Source of the DNA: Coemansia sp. RSA 1804
Taxonomy: Eukaryota; Kickxellomycota; Kickxellomycetes; Kickxellales; Kickxellaceae
Length of the DNA stretch: 19,226 nucleotides
Reading direction: 5' to 3'
Assembly: GCA_027578815.1 (NCBI GenBank)
Contig: JANBTH010000363.1
Coordinates: 1 to 19,226, forward strand
The position numbers and the translations under genes are program-made. Below the pieces are notes generated by a model. The model worked only from the letters and a program-made list of their open reading frames with translations. It searched no databases and was not told the DNA's origin. This document shows positions 7,528 to 16,456 of the stretch, one piece after another. Each line of letters begins with the position of its first letter. Position 1 is the first letter of the stretch.

Positions 7528-10098
7528 CTACATGTCGCTGGCAATGATAGCGCCGGCGACTGCAGCAGTTGCACCAGCAGCAGCCGCAGTTCCGCCATTG
7601 CCGCCACCACCGTTGCCGTTGCCACTTGCTCCGTGCGCACCACCAGCTCCGCCAGCTCCGGGATTGTTGTTATTGTTGTTGGCATTGTTCCTGTTGATTG
7701 GTCTGTAGGGCGACCCGAAGATGTCCTCGTCAGAGTCGCTGTCGTTGGCACCGGGCACCGAGCGACGCTGGTACGGCTGCTGGCTCTGCTGCTGCTGCTG
7801 CTGCTGGTCAGAGGGAACCGTCTGCTCAGACCGGTCGGGTGCCAGGGTGCCAGAGGACAGATCGTCGTAGCTGGGCGGCGGCGGAACCATGGCAACAGGC
7901 TGAACGGGCAGATGGTAGCGCAGCCCCAGATCAAGAATAACGTTACGCAGAACCAGCGCAAACTCGCGCTTGGTTCCGAAATGGTAGCCGCCGTCCTGCC
8001 AGTTGTTCTTGTAATTGATGCCAATGCTGACCTGGATCCGGTTGCAGTTCTCGAGCAAGTCGATGCTGAAGTTGACGGGGCCCACGAGCTCGCGCGGATT
8101 CTCGTCGCAGTACTGGTTCATGCGCTCGCGGAGCGCATGCAGCTTTTCTGTGGGCGTGTCGAAGGCAAAGGCCACGACGATGCTCTCGCTCTGCGGATCC
8201 GACCGACGCAGGTTCTGGATCTTCATGGCGGCCAGCTGGCTGTTAGAGTAAACAGTGTACGTGCCGTCTGTTTTGAAGAACACGGTGCTGAGGAGCCGGA
8301 TCTGGCTGACCGTCAGGCTCTCGGTAGCCACAACCACGGTGTCGCCGACATCGTACGCGTGGACCTGGAACAGAAACACCACGCACTCGAAGGTGGTCTT
8401 GAATGTGTTGCCAAACACAAAGCTCCATCCAACAAACAGCGTGCCCATCGTTGCCAGACTCTTCAGCGCATCGAGGCCAAACACGAGCAGCGCGATGACC
8501 ACGATTATCACCAGCGCGATGGCTGTCAGGAACATGTCGAGCTTGCCAACCACCTGGCCCATATCGCTCAGCGCGCTAAGCAGGGCACGCCGCTCCTTGT
8601 AGACCAGGAGAACGCGGTCGCGCATCTCGCGCTTGCTGATATCGCCGTTATTGTCCTTGTCAAAGAACTCGAACGCCTTGATCGCCTCCTCCTCCTTGTC
8701 AAAGTACGGCAAAAAGTCATCCACAACCAGGTAGTCGCGGTCGCTGTGCAGTGCGCTGAACAGCTTGCGCGCCAGCCGTCCGGCGTACTGGTTGGAGTTC
8801 ATACCGATGCCGCCGTCCAGCGCACGGTCCTTGATGTTCCAGATCCGATTGGCAATCCCACGCGACGCCGATCGCTTGTGCTTTTTCCCCGCGGTGCCGC
8901 CCGAGAAGGTGCTGCGGCGGCCCCAGAAGCTGGTGCTCGACGACTGGCGCTTCTTCAGTGGCGGCGGAATGTCCGAGACGGAAGCACCGCTGCTGTCCGC
9001 GTACCCACCCGTGCTACCACCTCCAAGCAGCTCCCTCTGGCTTGCTGCAAACTCGGCGTCATTGGTAAACGTGACATTGTTGCTGCCGCTGCCGCCCACG
9101 TAGTGCGGTGCAGAGTTGTTGTTGTTGTTGTTGTGGTCTTCTGCCGCGTCCTGGTGCTGCAGCTCGCGCGCCCTGTTGAGGTGGTCAAGCACCCAGCTGG
9201 CGTACTCCTGCTGCACCAGACGCTCCTTGTACGCCGACCTGTGGAACCGCGTGGCAATGACCTTGAGAAGAAGCTTTTCGCCGCCGATGATCAGACAGCC
9301 GAACAGGATCAGCACGTTGATCTGGAACAGCACCTGGTCCCAGGACGACGAGCTGTTCTCGACCTTGCCGATGAAGCGGTACGAGGCGTTGGGGAACATG
9401 ATGACGAAGCAGACAAGCGATACGGCCGACATCACAATCATTTTGACGTACGCCTTGATGGCAACAAAGAACTGCAGCCGGTCCTTGGTCTTCTCAATCA
9501 CCCGTTTGCCGCGGAACATGCGGACCACGCGGAGCACGGCGTCGGGGACCATGTCAACCAGGTGGTAGATGAAGGTACCGGTGACCCAGATCGCAGTTAG
9601 CAGTGCAAACGACCGCGCCACGCACTGCAGATTGTAGTCGCCGTGTTGCGATGCGTCGTTGCGGTCAATCGTGTCGCGGAACGGCAGATCTCTGTGCGAA
9701 GCCATCACGGCCACCGTGGGGATTATCAGAATAATGCCGCCGCCCACCATGATACACAGCGCGCGCACCAGCGGATGCATCCGCCAGAACCCGGTCACCT
9801 TGCGCGCTCCCTCGTCATCCTCGTCCTCTTCGGTCTCCGACGTCTCGTCCCAGTTGAAGTCGTCCTGCAGCTTCTCCGGGATCTCCGCCGATGGCTTCAT
9901 CAGCTCCGCTGCGCTGTACGCATGCGGTTTCGGCTCTATCGATGCAGGGCTGGTGTTCCCTGCATGATTGCCGCTACTGCCGCCATCGCCACCATTGTTT
10001 GGCATTTCGATGATTGCTGCCCCGCCCTGCGCATCGCTGTCGTGGCTCTGGCTCTGGCCCTGGCCCTGGCTCTGCCCTGTGAACTTAATGATTGGCAT
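7528..10098 (-). CDS. EF-hand mechanosensitive ion channel, MscS family (fungal Msy1/Msy2 type)
   Basis: 856-residue membrane channel. Fungal relatives in fission yeast (Msy1/Msy2) are endomembrane proteins controlling Ca2+ and survival on hypo-osmotic shock. The polar N-terminal tail (1-100) is followed by hydrophobic segments near 112-132, 160-182, 212-237 and 255-272, and a disordered Asn/Ser/Gly loop (315-410). An EF-hand loop starts at Asp480 (Asp480, Asp482, Asn484, Asp486, Ser488, Glu491). Two more segments lie at 522-541 and about 546-565. The MscS pore/beta signature FVFGNTFKTTFECVVFLF...YDVGD spans 560-586. The C-terminal tail has Gln, Asn and Gly/Ala tracts. The start is the ATG at 10098; the upstream in-frame extension begins at GTG. 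Stop is TAG. It is divergent from the phosphodiesterase gene across 1.9 kb. Confidence 0.93.
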   Translation of the reverse strand: MPIIKFTGQSQGQGQSQSHDSDAQGGAAIIEMPNNGGDGGSSGNHAGNTSPASIEPKPHAYSAAELMKPSAEIPEKLQDDFNWDETSETEEDEDDEGARKVTGFWRMHPLVRALCIMVGGGIILIIPTVAVMASHRDLPFRDTIDRNDASQHGDYNLQCVARSFALLTAIWVTGTFIYHLVDMVPDAVLRVVRMFRGKRVIEKTKDRLQFFVAIKAYVKMIVMSAVSLVCFVIMFPNASYRFIGKVENSSSSWDQVLFQINVLILFGCLIIGGEKLLLKVIATRFHRSAYKERLVQQEYASWVLDHLNRARELQHQDAAEDHNNNNNNSAPHYVGGSGSNNVTFTNDAEFAASQRELLGGGSTGGYADSSGASVSDIPPPLKKRQSSSTSFWGRRSTFSGGTAGKKHKRSASRGIANRIWNIKDRALDGGIGMNSNQYAGRLARKLFSALHSDRDYLVVDDFLPYFDKEEEAIKAFEFFDKDNNGDISKREMRDRVLLVYKERRALLSALSDMGQVVGKLDMFLTAIALVIIVVIALLVFGLDALKSLATMGTLFVGWSFVFGNTFKTTFECVVFLFQVHAYDVGDTVVVATESLTVSQIRLLSTVFFKTDGTYTVYSNSQLAAMKIQNLRRSDPQSESIVVAFAFDTPTEKLHALRERMNQYCDENPRELVGPVNFSIDLLENCNRIQVSIGINYKNNWQDGGYHFGTKREFALVLRNVILDLGLRYHLPVQPVAMVPPPPSYDDLSSGTLAPDRSEQTVPSDQQQQQQQSQQPYQRRSVPGANDSDSDEDIFGSPYRPINRNNANNNNNNPGAGGAGGAHGASGNGNGGGGNGGTAAAAGATAAVAGAIIASDM

Positions 10099-12023
10099 TT
10101 TTATCGTCGTCTTCTTATCCACTCACCTACAAAAAAAAAGTCAGGCTCCAGCTGGTTTTTTTCTTGTATCCTTCTCAAATGTTCATAAATAAAAAAGGGA
10201 GACAATAGATGTTATGATAGATAAATAGGAGTGAAGTGTCAACTACGTTGTACACAATGAAAAGACAGGGATGTTATGCGTGCGGGGAGAAGAGTGTGGA
10301 TGTTTGGTTGATGGCTGGAAAGAAAAAAAGTAACACAAGAAAAGGGAAGACTTAAAGCTGTGTAAATGAACCAGCAACACACCCCTTTTATTTTTTGTTT
10401 CTCGAACTGTTGTTGCTTACAGGACAGCAAAAAAAAGAGAGAATAGAGATGCCAAGGTCGTAAATAAAGACTAGAAATGCTGGATGTCAGCAAACTAAAC
10501 AAAAAGGCGAAAAAAGAAAAGAAACAAGAAGGTATTTGTCTCTACTGTGGAGGAGAAAGAAAAAAGGAGGTTAAAGTTTAAATACAATTGGACATCCTGA
10601 GAGGAGGAAGCAGAAAATTTGCCCTTCTTCATTTGGCCAACCTTGGGATTGGGGAAAAGCCAACAAAAACGTCACATCTGGCATGTAAATCCTTTTCTTT
10701 CCTCTCACACTGGGATATGTGCGTGCTAAATGGAGCAAGAACTTGTGGTATGCAAAGCTTGTATTTGTGATGTTGTTTGTTTTGCTATTGTTTTTTCTCT
10801 CTTCTAAGCTCATCATTCATTCATCGGCTTCCTTTTCTTTTCCTTTCTTTAGCTGGCATCTTCATGCAACACCCAGCATTGAAAACAACAACCGTATGCC
10901 CGTTGTTCCAATTGAAATGCCGTTCGTCGTCCTCCATCATGCGAACCAGTCAAACTGAATGCACTTGCAGCTCCTAAAGATCGCAACGTGCATAAAACCG
11001 TTTTCTCTATGAGAATTAACGGGGGTTTTGGCTGATTGGACCGTCTCTCTGCCTGTGGCATATGTTCCCTGGTTTTTCTTTTTTTATTGCTAGAGGTGTT
11101 TTCAGAGTAAAAACAGAAGAGATGCAATTTTTGGAGAAAAATAGCGCGCAATTTCTGTGACATTTATTTAGTGGAGGAGACGACACAAGAAAATGCGAGC
11201 CCTATGTCCCTGTTTAATTACGTCATTGACTTTTTACAATTTATGCTGCTTGTGAGCATTATATGTGAAGAGAGAGAAAAACGATAAGCTATCTCAAAGG
11301 TATGAAGCAAATGATGACTTGAGTGTCCTTGTTCTATTTTTCCCAGGGCTCCCACTAAACATCCTTTCTTCCAATTGTTCTGATAACCGTAGAGGAAAGG
11401 GAAGACATGATGGGATATAGTGGCGGTGGCTGCAAAAGGGGTATAAGAAACTTGATAGTATTTTTCATTTGCGATAACCCAGAGCTTGCAATAATGTTTC
11501 TTAATGGTAAATAACCAGCGGTACCAACAAGTAGTCATTGAAAGCGAGATGCAATAATAGATGTCATATGAAAACTATAGATTCAACTCTGGGGTTTAGT
11601 TTAATAAACACACGCTAAGGTAATATGTAACACATGTTGATGCGTGAATATATAGAAAGCAACACAACAAGGAACTAGAGCCTTAATAGCATACATGCTT
11701 GTCTTTCCACAGCCTGCTGGTTCCTCCATCACCATTCTGTTTTACACAAAGCAGTAGCCAAAGACAAAAACACGGTAGCATTCGGCAAAAAGACAGAAAG
11801 AAAGAGAAACGGGGGAAAAGGGGGAAGCAGGAAAAGCATAGCCGAAAAATAAGGGAAAACTAGCCGCAGTTCTTTCTGGGCTTCTTTTTCTCCTTTCATA
11901 TTTCCTTTTCAGCACTTTATTATATTTCACTACAACAATTTCAAATTTATCCAAACCTTGATTCTTGCATATCTAAATTTCCAGCATCACTTCTCTTTCA
12001 TTTCTATTGTATTATCTGCACAC
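10099..12023. other. Long A+T-rich divergent intergenic region
   Basis: 1925 bases between the divergent MscS and phosphodiesterase genes, the longest gene-free stretch here. It should hold both promoters. It has many A or T runs and a purine-rich to pyrimidine-rich switch near the phosphodiesterase (purine-rich 11760-11865, T/C-rich 11875-12005). Short open frames occur on both strands, for example 11218-11538 (-), but none has plausible composition or a recognisable motif. No tRNA, rRNA or repeat family seen. Confidence 0.6.
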
Positions 12024-13805
12024 ATGGGATACCCGAGTAAGAAGGAAGCGCAGCCGCTGAGGAGAACCCAGCAACAGCGTCCAGGCGTGTTTGGCCGAGG
12101 TCGGTCGGCTGGGAGACTGTTGCTTGCGGTTCCAGCGGCAGGCGTCATGCTCCTTTGCATGGGCGCCTACATGCGTCGCCACAGCTGCCGTATGGACCAC
12201 CATGGGGCTGACGCAGATGACAGAGTGCCCGACGCAAGCGATGAGGCGGAGCACCTGGTATCAAATGGAACACACTGGTTCCGGCCAACGCTGGTGGTTG
12301 TGTCGCTGGACGGGTTCCGTGCAGACTATCTGGACCGCGGAGTCACGCCAGAGCTGCTGCAGCTGGGCAAGCGCGGACTTCGTGCAGACTACATGCTGCC
12401 ATCGTTTCCGTCATCGACATTTCCGAACCACTACACGATAGTCACCGGGTTGTATCCAGGCTCGCATGGGATCGTAAGCAACGAGTTTTACGATACGCGT
12501 CTGAATGACACGTTTATGTACAAGGATCCCAAGTGCAACGCTGACGCGCGGTGGTGGGACAAGGCCGAACCTATCTGGGTGACAGCCGAGAAGCAGGGCG
12601 TCAAGGCTGGCATCAACATGTGGCCTGGGTCAACGTCGGTTATCCAAGGCCAGAGGCCAACTTATCTGGAGCCCTACGCGAACAACGTACCGCCTTCTGC
12701 AAAGGTTGACAAGGTGTTGGGCTGGCTGGACTTGTCTCTAGACAAGAGGCCGTCGCTTCTGGCCACGTACATGCCAGAGGTTGATGGAGCAGCGCACAAG
12801 ATGGGCCCGAACGATCCGTCAGTCTACAATGCCACGCGTCTTGTCGATTCGGCGATTGGCAGACTGGTTGCTGGGATTGAGCGCCGTAATCTCACCGGCA
12901 TCGTCAACTTAATGGTTGTCAGCGACCACGGAATGGCCGAGAGCCACTCTGGCGACAACGCCATCTACATCGACGACATTATTGATGTATCCAAGCTGCG
13001 CGGGACCTACTGCTGGCCGCTGGGTGGCCTGCAAGTCAGGGACGAGGCAGATGTGCCGCAGATCTACGCCAAACTCAAGACTGCCAGTGTTGGCCAGCCA
13101 TGGACCGTATATCTGCGCGATGAGATTCCCGCCAGGTTCCATTATACCTTTGCTTCGCGGATTGCCCCGATTTTTATTGTTCCTGAACCTCCCTTCTACG
13201 TCACCACGCGCGCGAACGATGCCTTCTACTCGAGCCAACTCGGAACATTTGTTGGGCCGAAGACTGGCGCCCCGATGGGTGCCCACGGCTACGACAATCT
13301 GCATCCGCTGATGCGTGCCACCTTTGTTGCTGCTGGTCCGGCATTCAGATCACGCGAATCCGCGCCATCTGTTGCTCCCGTCGGCGATGGATCCGACACA
13401 GTCCACATTATGGGCAGCAAGAACGCGGTGGTATCTCTGGCTCCACCAGCGCAGAACCAAGTTGTTGGTGATCCCGAGGCTGGTGCCGTTGGGTCGCGTG
13501 TGTCCGACATGGGCGCAATGCAGGATTACTTGGAACTTGTGCGCAGTGCTCTTGTTTCAAACGCCCACGCAGACAAGAAACACAACGAGAAGAATAAGAA
13601 GACGCCGGATGTTGCTTCTGTTTACCATAGTGTAAACGACCACTTGTGGGGCGACAGTATGCTCCCTGACGCTCAGCTGCGCAATATTCGCCACCCGCCC
13701 TTTGAGAACGTTGAGCTCTACGGGTTGATGGCAAGGATTCTTCATCTGGCGCCCGCTCCAAACAACGGAACCGCTGCGTTCTCGTCCTGGTGGCTTCGTC
13801 AGTAA
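12024..13805 (+). CDS. Type II membrane nucleotide pyrophosphatase/phosphodiesterase (NPP/ENPP family)
   Basis: 593-residue alkaline-phosphatase-superfamily enzyme, expected to hydrolyse nucleotide phosphodiester or pyrophosphate bonds outside the cell or in the secretory/vacuolar lumen, as yeast Npp1/Npp2 do. A basic N-terminus precedes one membrane segment (about 31-50), giving a lumenal catalytic domain. Metal-site residues fit the family: Asp96 (VSLDGF), nucleophile Thr132 (STFPNHYTIVTGLYPGSHGI), Asp254 and His258 (PEVDGAAHKMGP), Asp301-His302 (VSDHGM), His421 (GAHGYDN). The C-terminal FENVELYGLMARIL...APNNGT motif is intact. N-glycosylation sequons lie at Asn81, 161, 269, 289 and 581. 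Odd point: about 115 extra residues (443-558), low-complexity and polar, separate FVAAGPAFR from FENVELY. The start is the first in-frame ATG; the upstream frame opens only at TTG. Confidence 0.95.
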   Translation: MGYPSKKEAQPLRRTQQQRPGVFGRGRSAGRLLLAVPAAGVMLLCMGAYMRRHSCRMDHHGADADDRVPDASDEAEHLVSNGTHWFRPTLVVVSLDGFRADYLDRGVTPELLQLGKRGLRADYMLPSFPSSTFPNHYTIVTGLYPGSHGIVSNEFYDTRLNDTFMYKDPKCNADARWWDKAEPIWVTAEKQGVKAGINMWPGSTSVIQGQRPTYLEPYANNVPPSAKVDKVLGWLDLSLDKRPSLLATYMPEVDGAAHKMGPNDPSVYNATRLVDSAIGRLVAGIERRNLTGIVNLMVVSDHGMAESHSGDNAIYIDDIIDVSKLRGTYCWPLGGLQVRDEADVPQIYAKLKTASVGQPWTVYLRDEIPARFHYTFASRIAPIFIVPEPPFYVTTRANDAFYSSQLGTFVGPKTGAPMGAHGYDNLHPLMRATFVAAGPAFRSRESAPSVAPVGDGSDTVHIMGSKNAVVSLAPPAQNQVVGDPEAGAVGSRVSDMGAMQDYLELVRSALVSNAHADKKHNEKNKKTPDVASVYHSVNDHLWGDSMLPDAQLRNIRHPPFENVELYGLMARILHLAPAPNNGTAAFSSWWLRQ

Positions 13806-14343
13806 ACTCGTCACCATTTTGGCTTTAGACTATTATCTTTTTGGTGCGTCGGATAGCTTTTTTGTCAAAGGTTGCTCGGGATTATTTCTTTCATTGCACA
13901 ACAAATGGCAACAATGACGTTTTGAGAAGTGTCTTACTGGGATTTCATTCGATGCGCTCTCATTTTAAAAAGAAAGCCCCTTCTCAATCTCTCCGTGCAT
14001 AAAGTCTGCATGTTGTCTTTACAACAGCGAATTGACGGAAACAGTCATTCATCCAAGTCACATATTGGATATAGATATTAAAACAGATAATATTATTGTT
14101 CTATGTCTCAAAAAATTAAATAGAAGTCGCACATACCAGCAAGAAAATCTACTATTACATAGCAGCCTGGGCTTTATTTCCATGGCTATCTACAAATGTA
14201 AGCAAAATGCTTTCTTCCAAACGACATCTTCTTAAACCAGATAGCTTTTTTGACTTAAGAAAATTATATTTTATCGCGTCGCACTACTAATCGTCTTGCA
14301 TTTTCCATATTTCAATACCAAGATTTCTTTATTGTTCTTTAAC
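13806..14343. other. Intergenic region, duplicated upstream region of acyltransferase copy 1
   Basis: 538 bases. 13806-13980 holds the phosphodiesterase 3' UTR. From about 13980 onwards the sequence aligns with the region upstream of the second acyltransferase (from about 16095). An open frame at 14032-14235 is not conserved as a frame in the second copy, so I do not call it a gene. Confidence 0.75.
14013..14304 (+). promoter_or_regulatory. Upstream region of acyltransferase 1 with blocks shared with copy 2
   Basis: Three conserved blocks relative to the copy 2 upstream region: 14013-14042 (26/30 identical), 14058-14088 (28/31 identical, core TCACATATT), and a 24-base identical block at 14281-14304 (GCACTACTAATCGTCTTG then CATTTT). 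The last begins exactly 63 bases before the ATG in both copies and may span the transcription start or 5' UTR. Between the blocks similarity is weaker. Confidence 0.6.
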
Positions 14344-15858
14344 ATGGATTCATTCATTAGCTCTGTGAGCTCTCAGATTATATACCTTGAAGGCTATGAG
14401 GTTCGTAGGTCAAACTTTTACGTTGCAAATGGATACTGGTACAAGAACGACAATCCCGGCTCTTTAGATGAGTTTATGCCGCCTAAACTGTTAGAAGATG
14501 CTTTCTACAGAGCATTACAGGATTTTCCTATCCTTGCTGGTCATTTAAAGACCGACAATTACAGTCGTATGTTTGTTGATGTGAACAAGGACAACCTGAA
14601 TATGCCTGTTTATACAGATACTACTTGTGAACTGAGCTATTCGGATATGGCAAAAGTTGGGTTTAATCCTTTAAAGCTTCCTATTGACTTGTATGGAATC
14701 TACGGTGTTCCAGTTCCATCTAAACTGTCTGGTGGAAAGATAAAGCCAGCCAGTATTCGTATTCTCCGTTTTAAAAACAACAGCGGCGTACTTGTGTACT
14801 CCAGCATTGTTCATTGTGTTACTGATGGATACAGGTATGTTTGCTTTATGAACCGCTGGGCTGAAGTAGCCAGATGGATGCAACAGCAGCAATCCAGCAA
14901 TGCTGACAACAAGACACAGTTGCCAGTACATGAGTACACCCATGATCGGGCAATCCTACTAGGCTTGCACTCCAACAAAACCACTGCGTTGAGTGCATCG
15001 GCTGTCAAGTCTCTTCTGAATAACAGTAACGCTGTTTCAAGATGGATTACAAGGTTATCACCGGAGAAGCGTGGGTGGCTAATTAAAAAGTGGGTTGGAG
15101 AGAAGGACTATACATGTTACTTTTTCCACATTCCTTCGAAACGAATTGAGGACCTTCGGAGCTCTGTACAAGAGCATGATCAGTCAGATATAAAGTACTC
15201 CATCAACGATATTATTACCACATATCTAGGAATTGTTGTTGCTCAGGCAAAGCAAAAAGCAAAAGCTGACAAGGAAACCAAATCTTATGCTGCAGCTGTT
15301 AGCAAGCTGTTTGGTCGCAGCAATGCCAAGACTCCAACTGAATTCAGTGTGTTTATAAACGTAAATGTGCGCTCGCATGTAGACCACCCAAATATTAAAA
15401 ACTACATGGGAAATATGAATATTGCAAAGGGTGCCAGTTTCCCATACAATCTGATTCAAAAAGGACCCACAGTTGAGAATCTAGCCACACTGGCGCAGAA
15501 GATTCGTCAGATTGCTTCAGAGCCACATGTTGAATTCTATGCTCAAAGGGGATTTCTGTTGGATAATAGGCCAGACAATCTTGTGTACAATACATTCTTT
15601 GGTCAAACAGGTGGGGAAATGCTTGGAACGAGCAGTCATACTAGGTTTGCGCACTATGGTGTTGACTTTGGATCCGGTGCACCAACACTAGTACGCCATG
15701 TACCACTTGCGTCTGGCACATATGCATTTATTATGCCTACTAATCCACAACTAGGCGGCTATGATGTTCAACTCAAGCTTGCACCAGACGAGGCAGAGAA
15801 CGTTGTCAAGAATACCAGCTGGATGAAGCTGGTGGACAGCTATGAACGATACTCATAG
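14344..15858 (+). CDS. BAHD/transferase-family CoA-dependent acyltransferase, tandem copy 1
   Basis: 504-residue protein with the hallmarks of the BAHD-like transferase family, which moves acyl groups from CoA thioesters to hydroxyl or amino groups, usually of small metabolites. The catalytic HxxxDG motif is H157-CVT-D161-G162 after a beta strand (GVLVYSSIVHCVTDG). NYMGNMN (353-359) matches the conserved GN segment, and DFGSG (441-445) sits where the family has DFGWG. It has no signal peptide or membrane segment, so is probably cytosolic. The ATG at 14344 is the first in frame and aligns with copy 2. Coding G+C is about 45% in sampled lines, visibly lower than the phosphodiesterase upstream. 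Acceptor and acyl donor cannot be predicted. Confidence 0.85.
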   Translation: MDSFISSVSSQIIYLEGYEVRRSNFYVANGYWYKNDNPGSLDEFMPPKLLEDAFYRALQDFPILAGHLKTDNYSRMFVDVNKDNLNMPVYTDTTCELSYSDMAKVGFNPLKLPIDLYGIYGVPVPSKLSGGKIKPASIRILRFKNNSGVLVYSSIVHCVTDGYRYVCFMNRWAEVARWMQQQQSSNADNKTQLPVHEYTHDRAILLGLHSNKTTALSASAVKSLLNNSNAVSRWITRLSPEKRGWLIKKWVGEKDYTCYFFHIPSKRIEDLRSSVQEHDQSDIKYSINDIITTYLGIVVAQAKQKAKADKETKSYAAAVSKLFGRSNAKTPTEFSVFINVNVRSHVDHPNIKNYMGNMNIAKGASFPYNLIQKGPTVENLATLAQKIRQIASEPHVEFYAQRGFLLDNRPDNLVYNTFFGQTGGEMLGTSSHTRFAHYGVDFGSGAPTLVRHVPLASGTYAFIMPTNPQLGGYDVQLKLAPDEAENVVKNTSWMKLVDSYERYS

Positions 15859-15914
15859 CTGAGTGAAAAAACAAAATTTTCTTTGTTCCATTTTTATTTT
15901 ACCTTTCTAATACA

Positions 15915-15946
15915 TTAGATTTCAACATATATTAGTGGAAATCTAA
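15915..15946. repeat. 9-bp inverted repeat (hairpin) downstream of acyltransferase 1
   Basis: TTAGATTTC (15915-15923) and GAAATCTAA (15938-15946) are exact reverse complements with a 14-base loop, starting about 57 bases after the stop codon. It could be a 3' UTR or 3'-end-processing structure. No clear counterpart after copy 2. Confidence 0.65.
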
Positions 15947-16123
15947 CCTACTCCACTTTGGCTCTGGATGGATTTGAATTAGTTCTCATTTGGAGAGCTT
16001 TAGTTTACTCAAAATGATGAAAGATTTCCATGTATTGACAAAGGGTATCACGGAATATTGAAACCGGTTTCTTCTTTTTATAAAAAATACAAACTTTTCA
16101 ATCTATCAATGAACATAACTGAC

Positions 16124-16417
16124 TTGTCTCTACAACATCAAATTGATGGAAACTGAAATTTAACCATATCACATATTAGATATGGATATTAAAGCAGATG
16201 GCTTGGTGTTCAATGAAGCAAACAGAAGTAAGAGTCTTACACTTTGGCTTATAAACCCAATATTACCTAGCAATTTAAGCTTTATTTTTATGACAGCCTG
16301 TGTATATAAACAAAAAGTTTTCTTTTACACGATGCATTCTTTTCGAAATTGGAAAGCACCCTCTTGTCTTGAAAATTTATATTCAATTGTATTGCACTAC
16401 TAATCGTCTTGCATTTT
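16124..16417 (+). promoter_or_regulatory. Upstream region of acyltransferase 2, duplicated from copy 1
   Basis: Counterparts of the copy 1 blocks lie at 16124-16153, 16169-16199 and 16394-16417 (identical 24 bases). They are 333, 288 and 63 bases before the ATG, against 331, 286 and 63 in copy 1. Spacing is thus kept almost exactly while intervening bases have drifted. Confidence 0.6.
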
Positions 16418-16456
16418 TGATATTTTAATACCATTTTTCTATTATTGTGCTTGAAC

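Larger units (their letters stand above)
15859..16456. other. Intergenic region between tandem acyltransferases
   Basis: 598 bases. The first part is the copy 1 3' UTR with a 9-bp hairpin at 15915-15946. From about 16095 the sequence is homologous to the copy 1 upstream region. An ATG-started frame at 16182-16403 lies in the duplicated segment, but the ATG is ATA in copy 1 and the frame diverges, so it is not called. Confidence 0.75.

Noticed and set aside
7522..9600. 692-residue open frame on the plus strand opposite the MscS gene
   Set aside because: Antisense shadow of a strongly conserved G+C-rich gene; composition is Val/Arg/Leu/His-rich with no domain.
11218..11538. 106-residue ATG-started frame in the long divergent spacer
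   Set aside because: Trp/Cys/His-scattered composition without domain, typical of a chance frame; no support beyond length.
14032..14235. 67-residue frame upstream of acyltransferase 1 as a uORF or small gene
   Set aside because: Opens at TTG, and the reading frame is not preserved in the duplicated region of copy 2.
16182..16403. 73-residue frame upstream of acyltransferase 2
   Set aside because: Its ATG corresponds to ATA in copy 1 and the alignment breaks frame; better explained as duplicated non-coding DNA.
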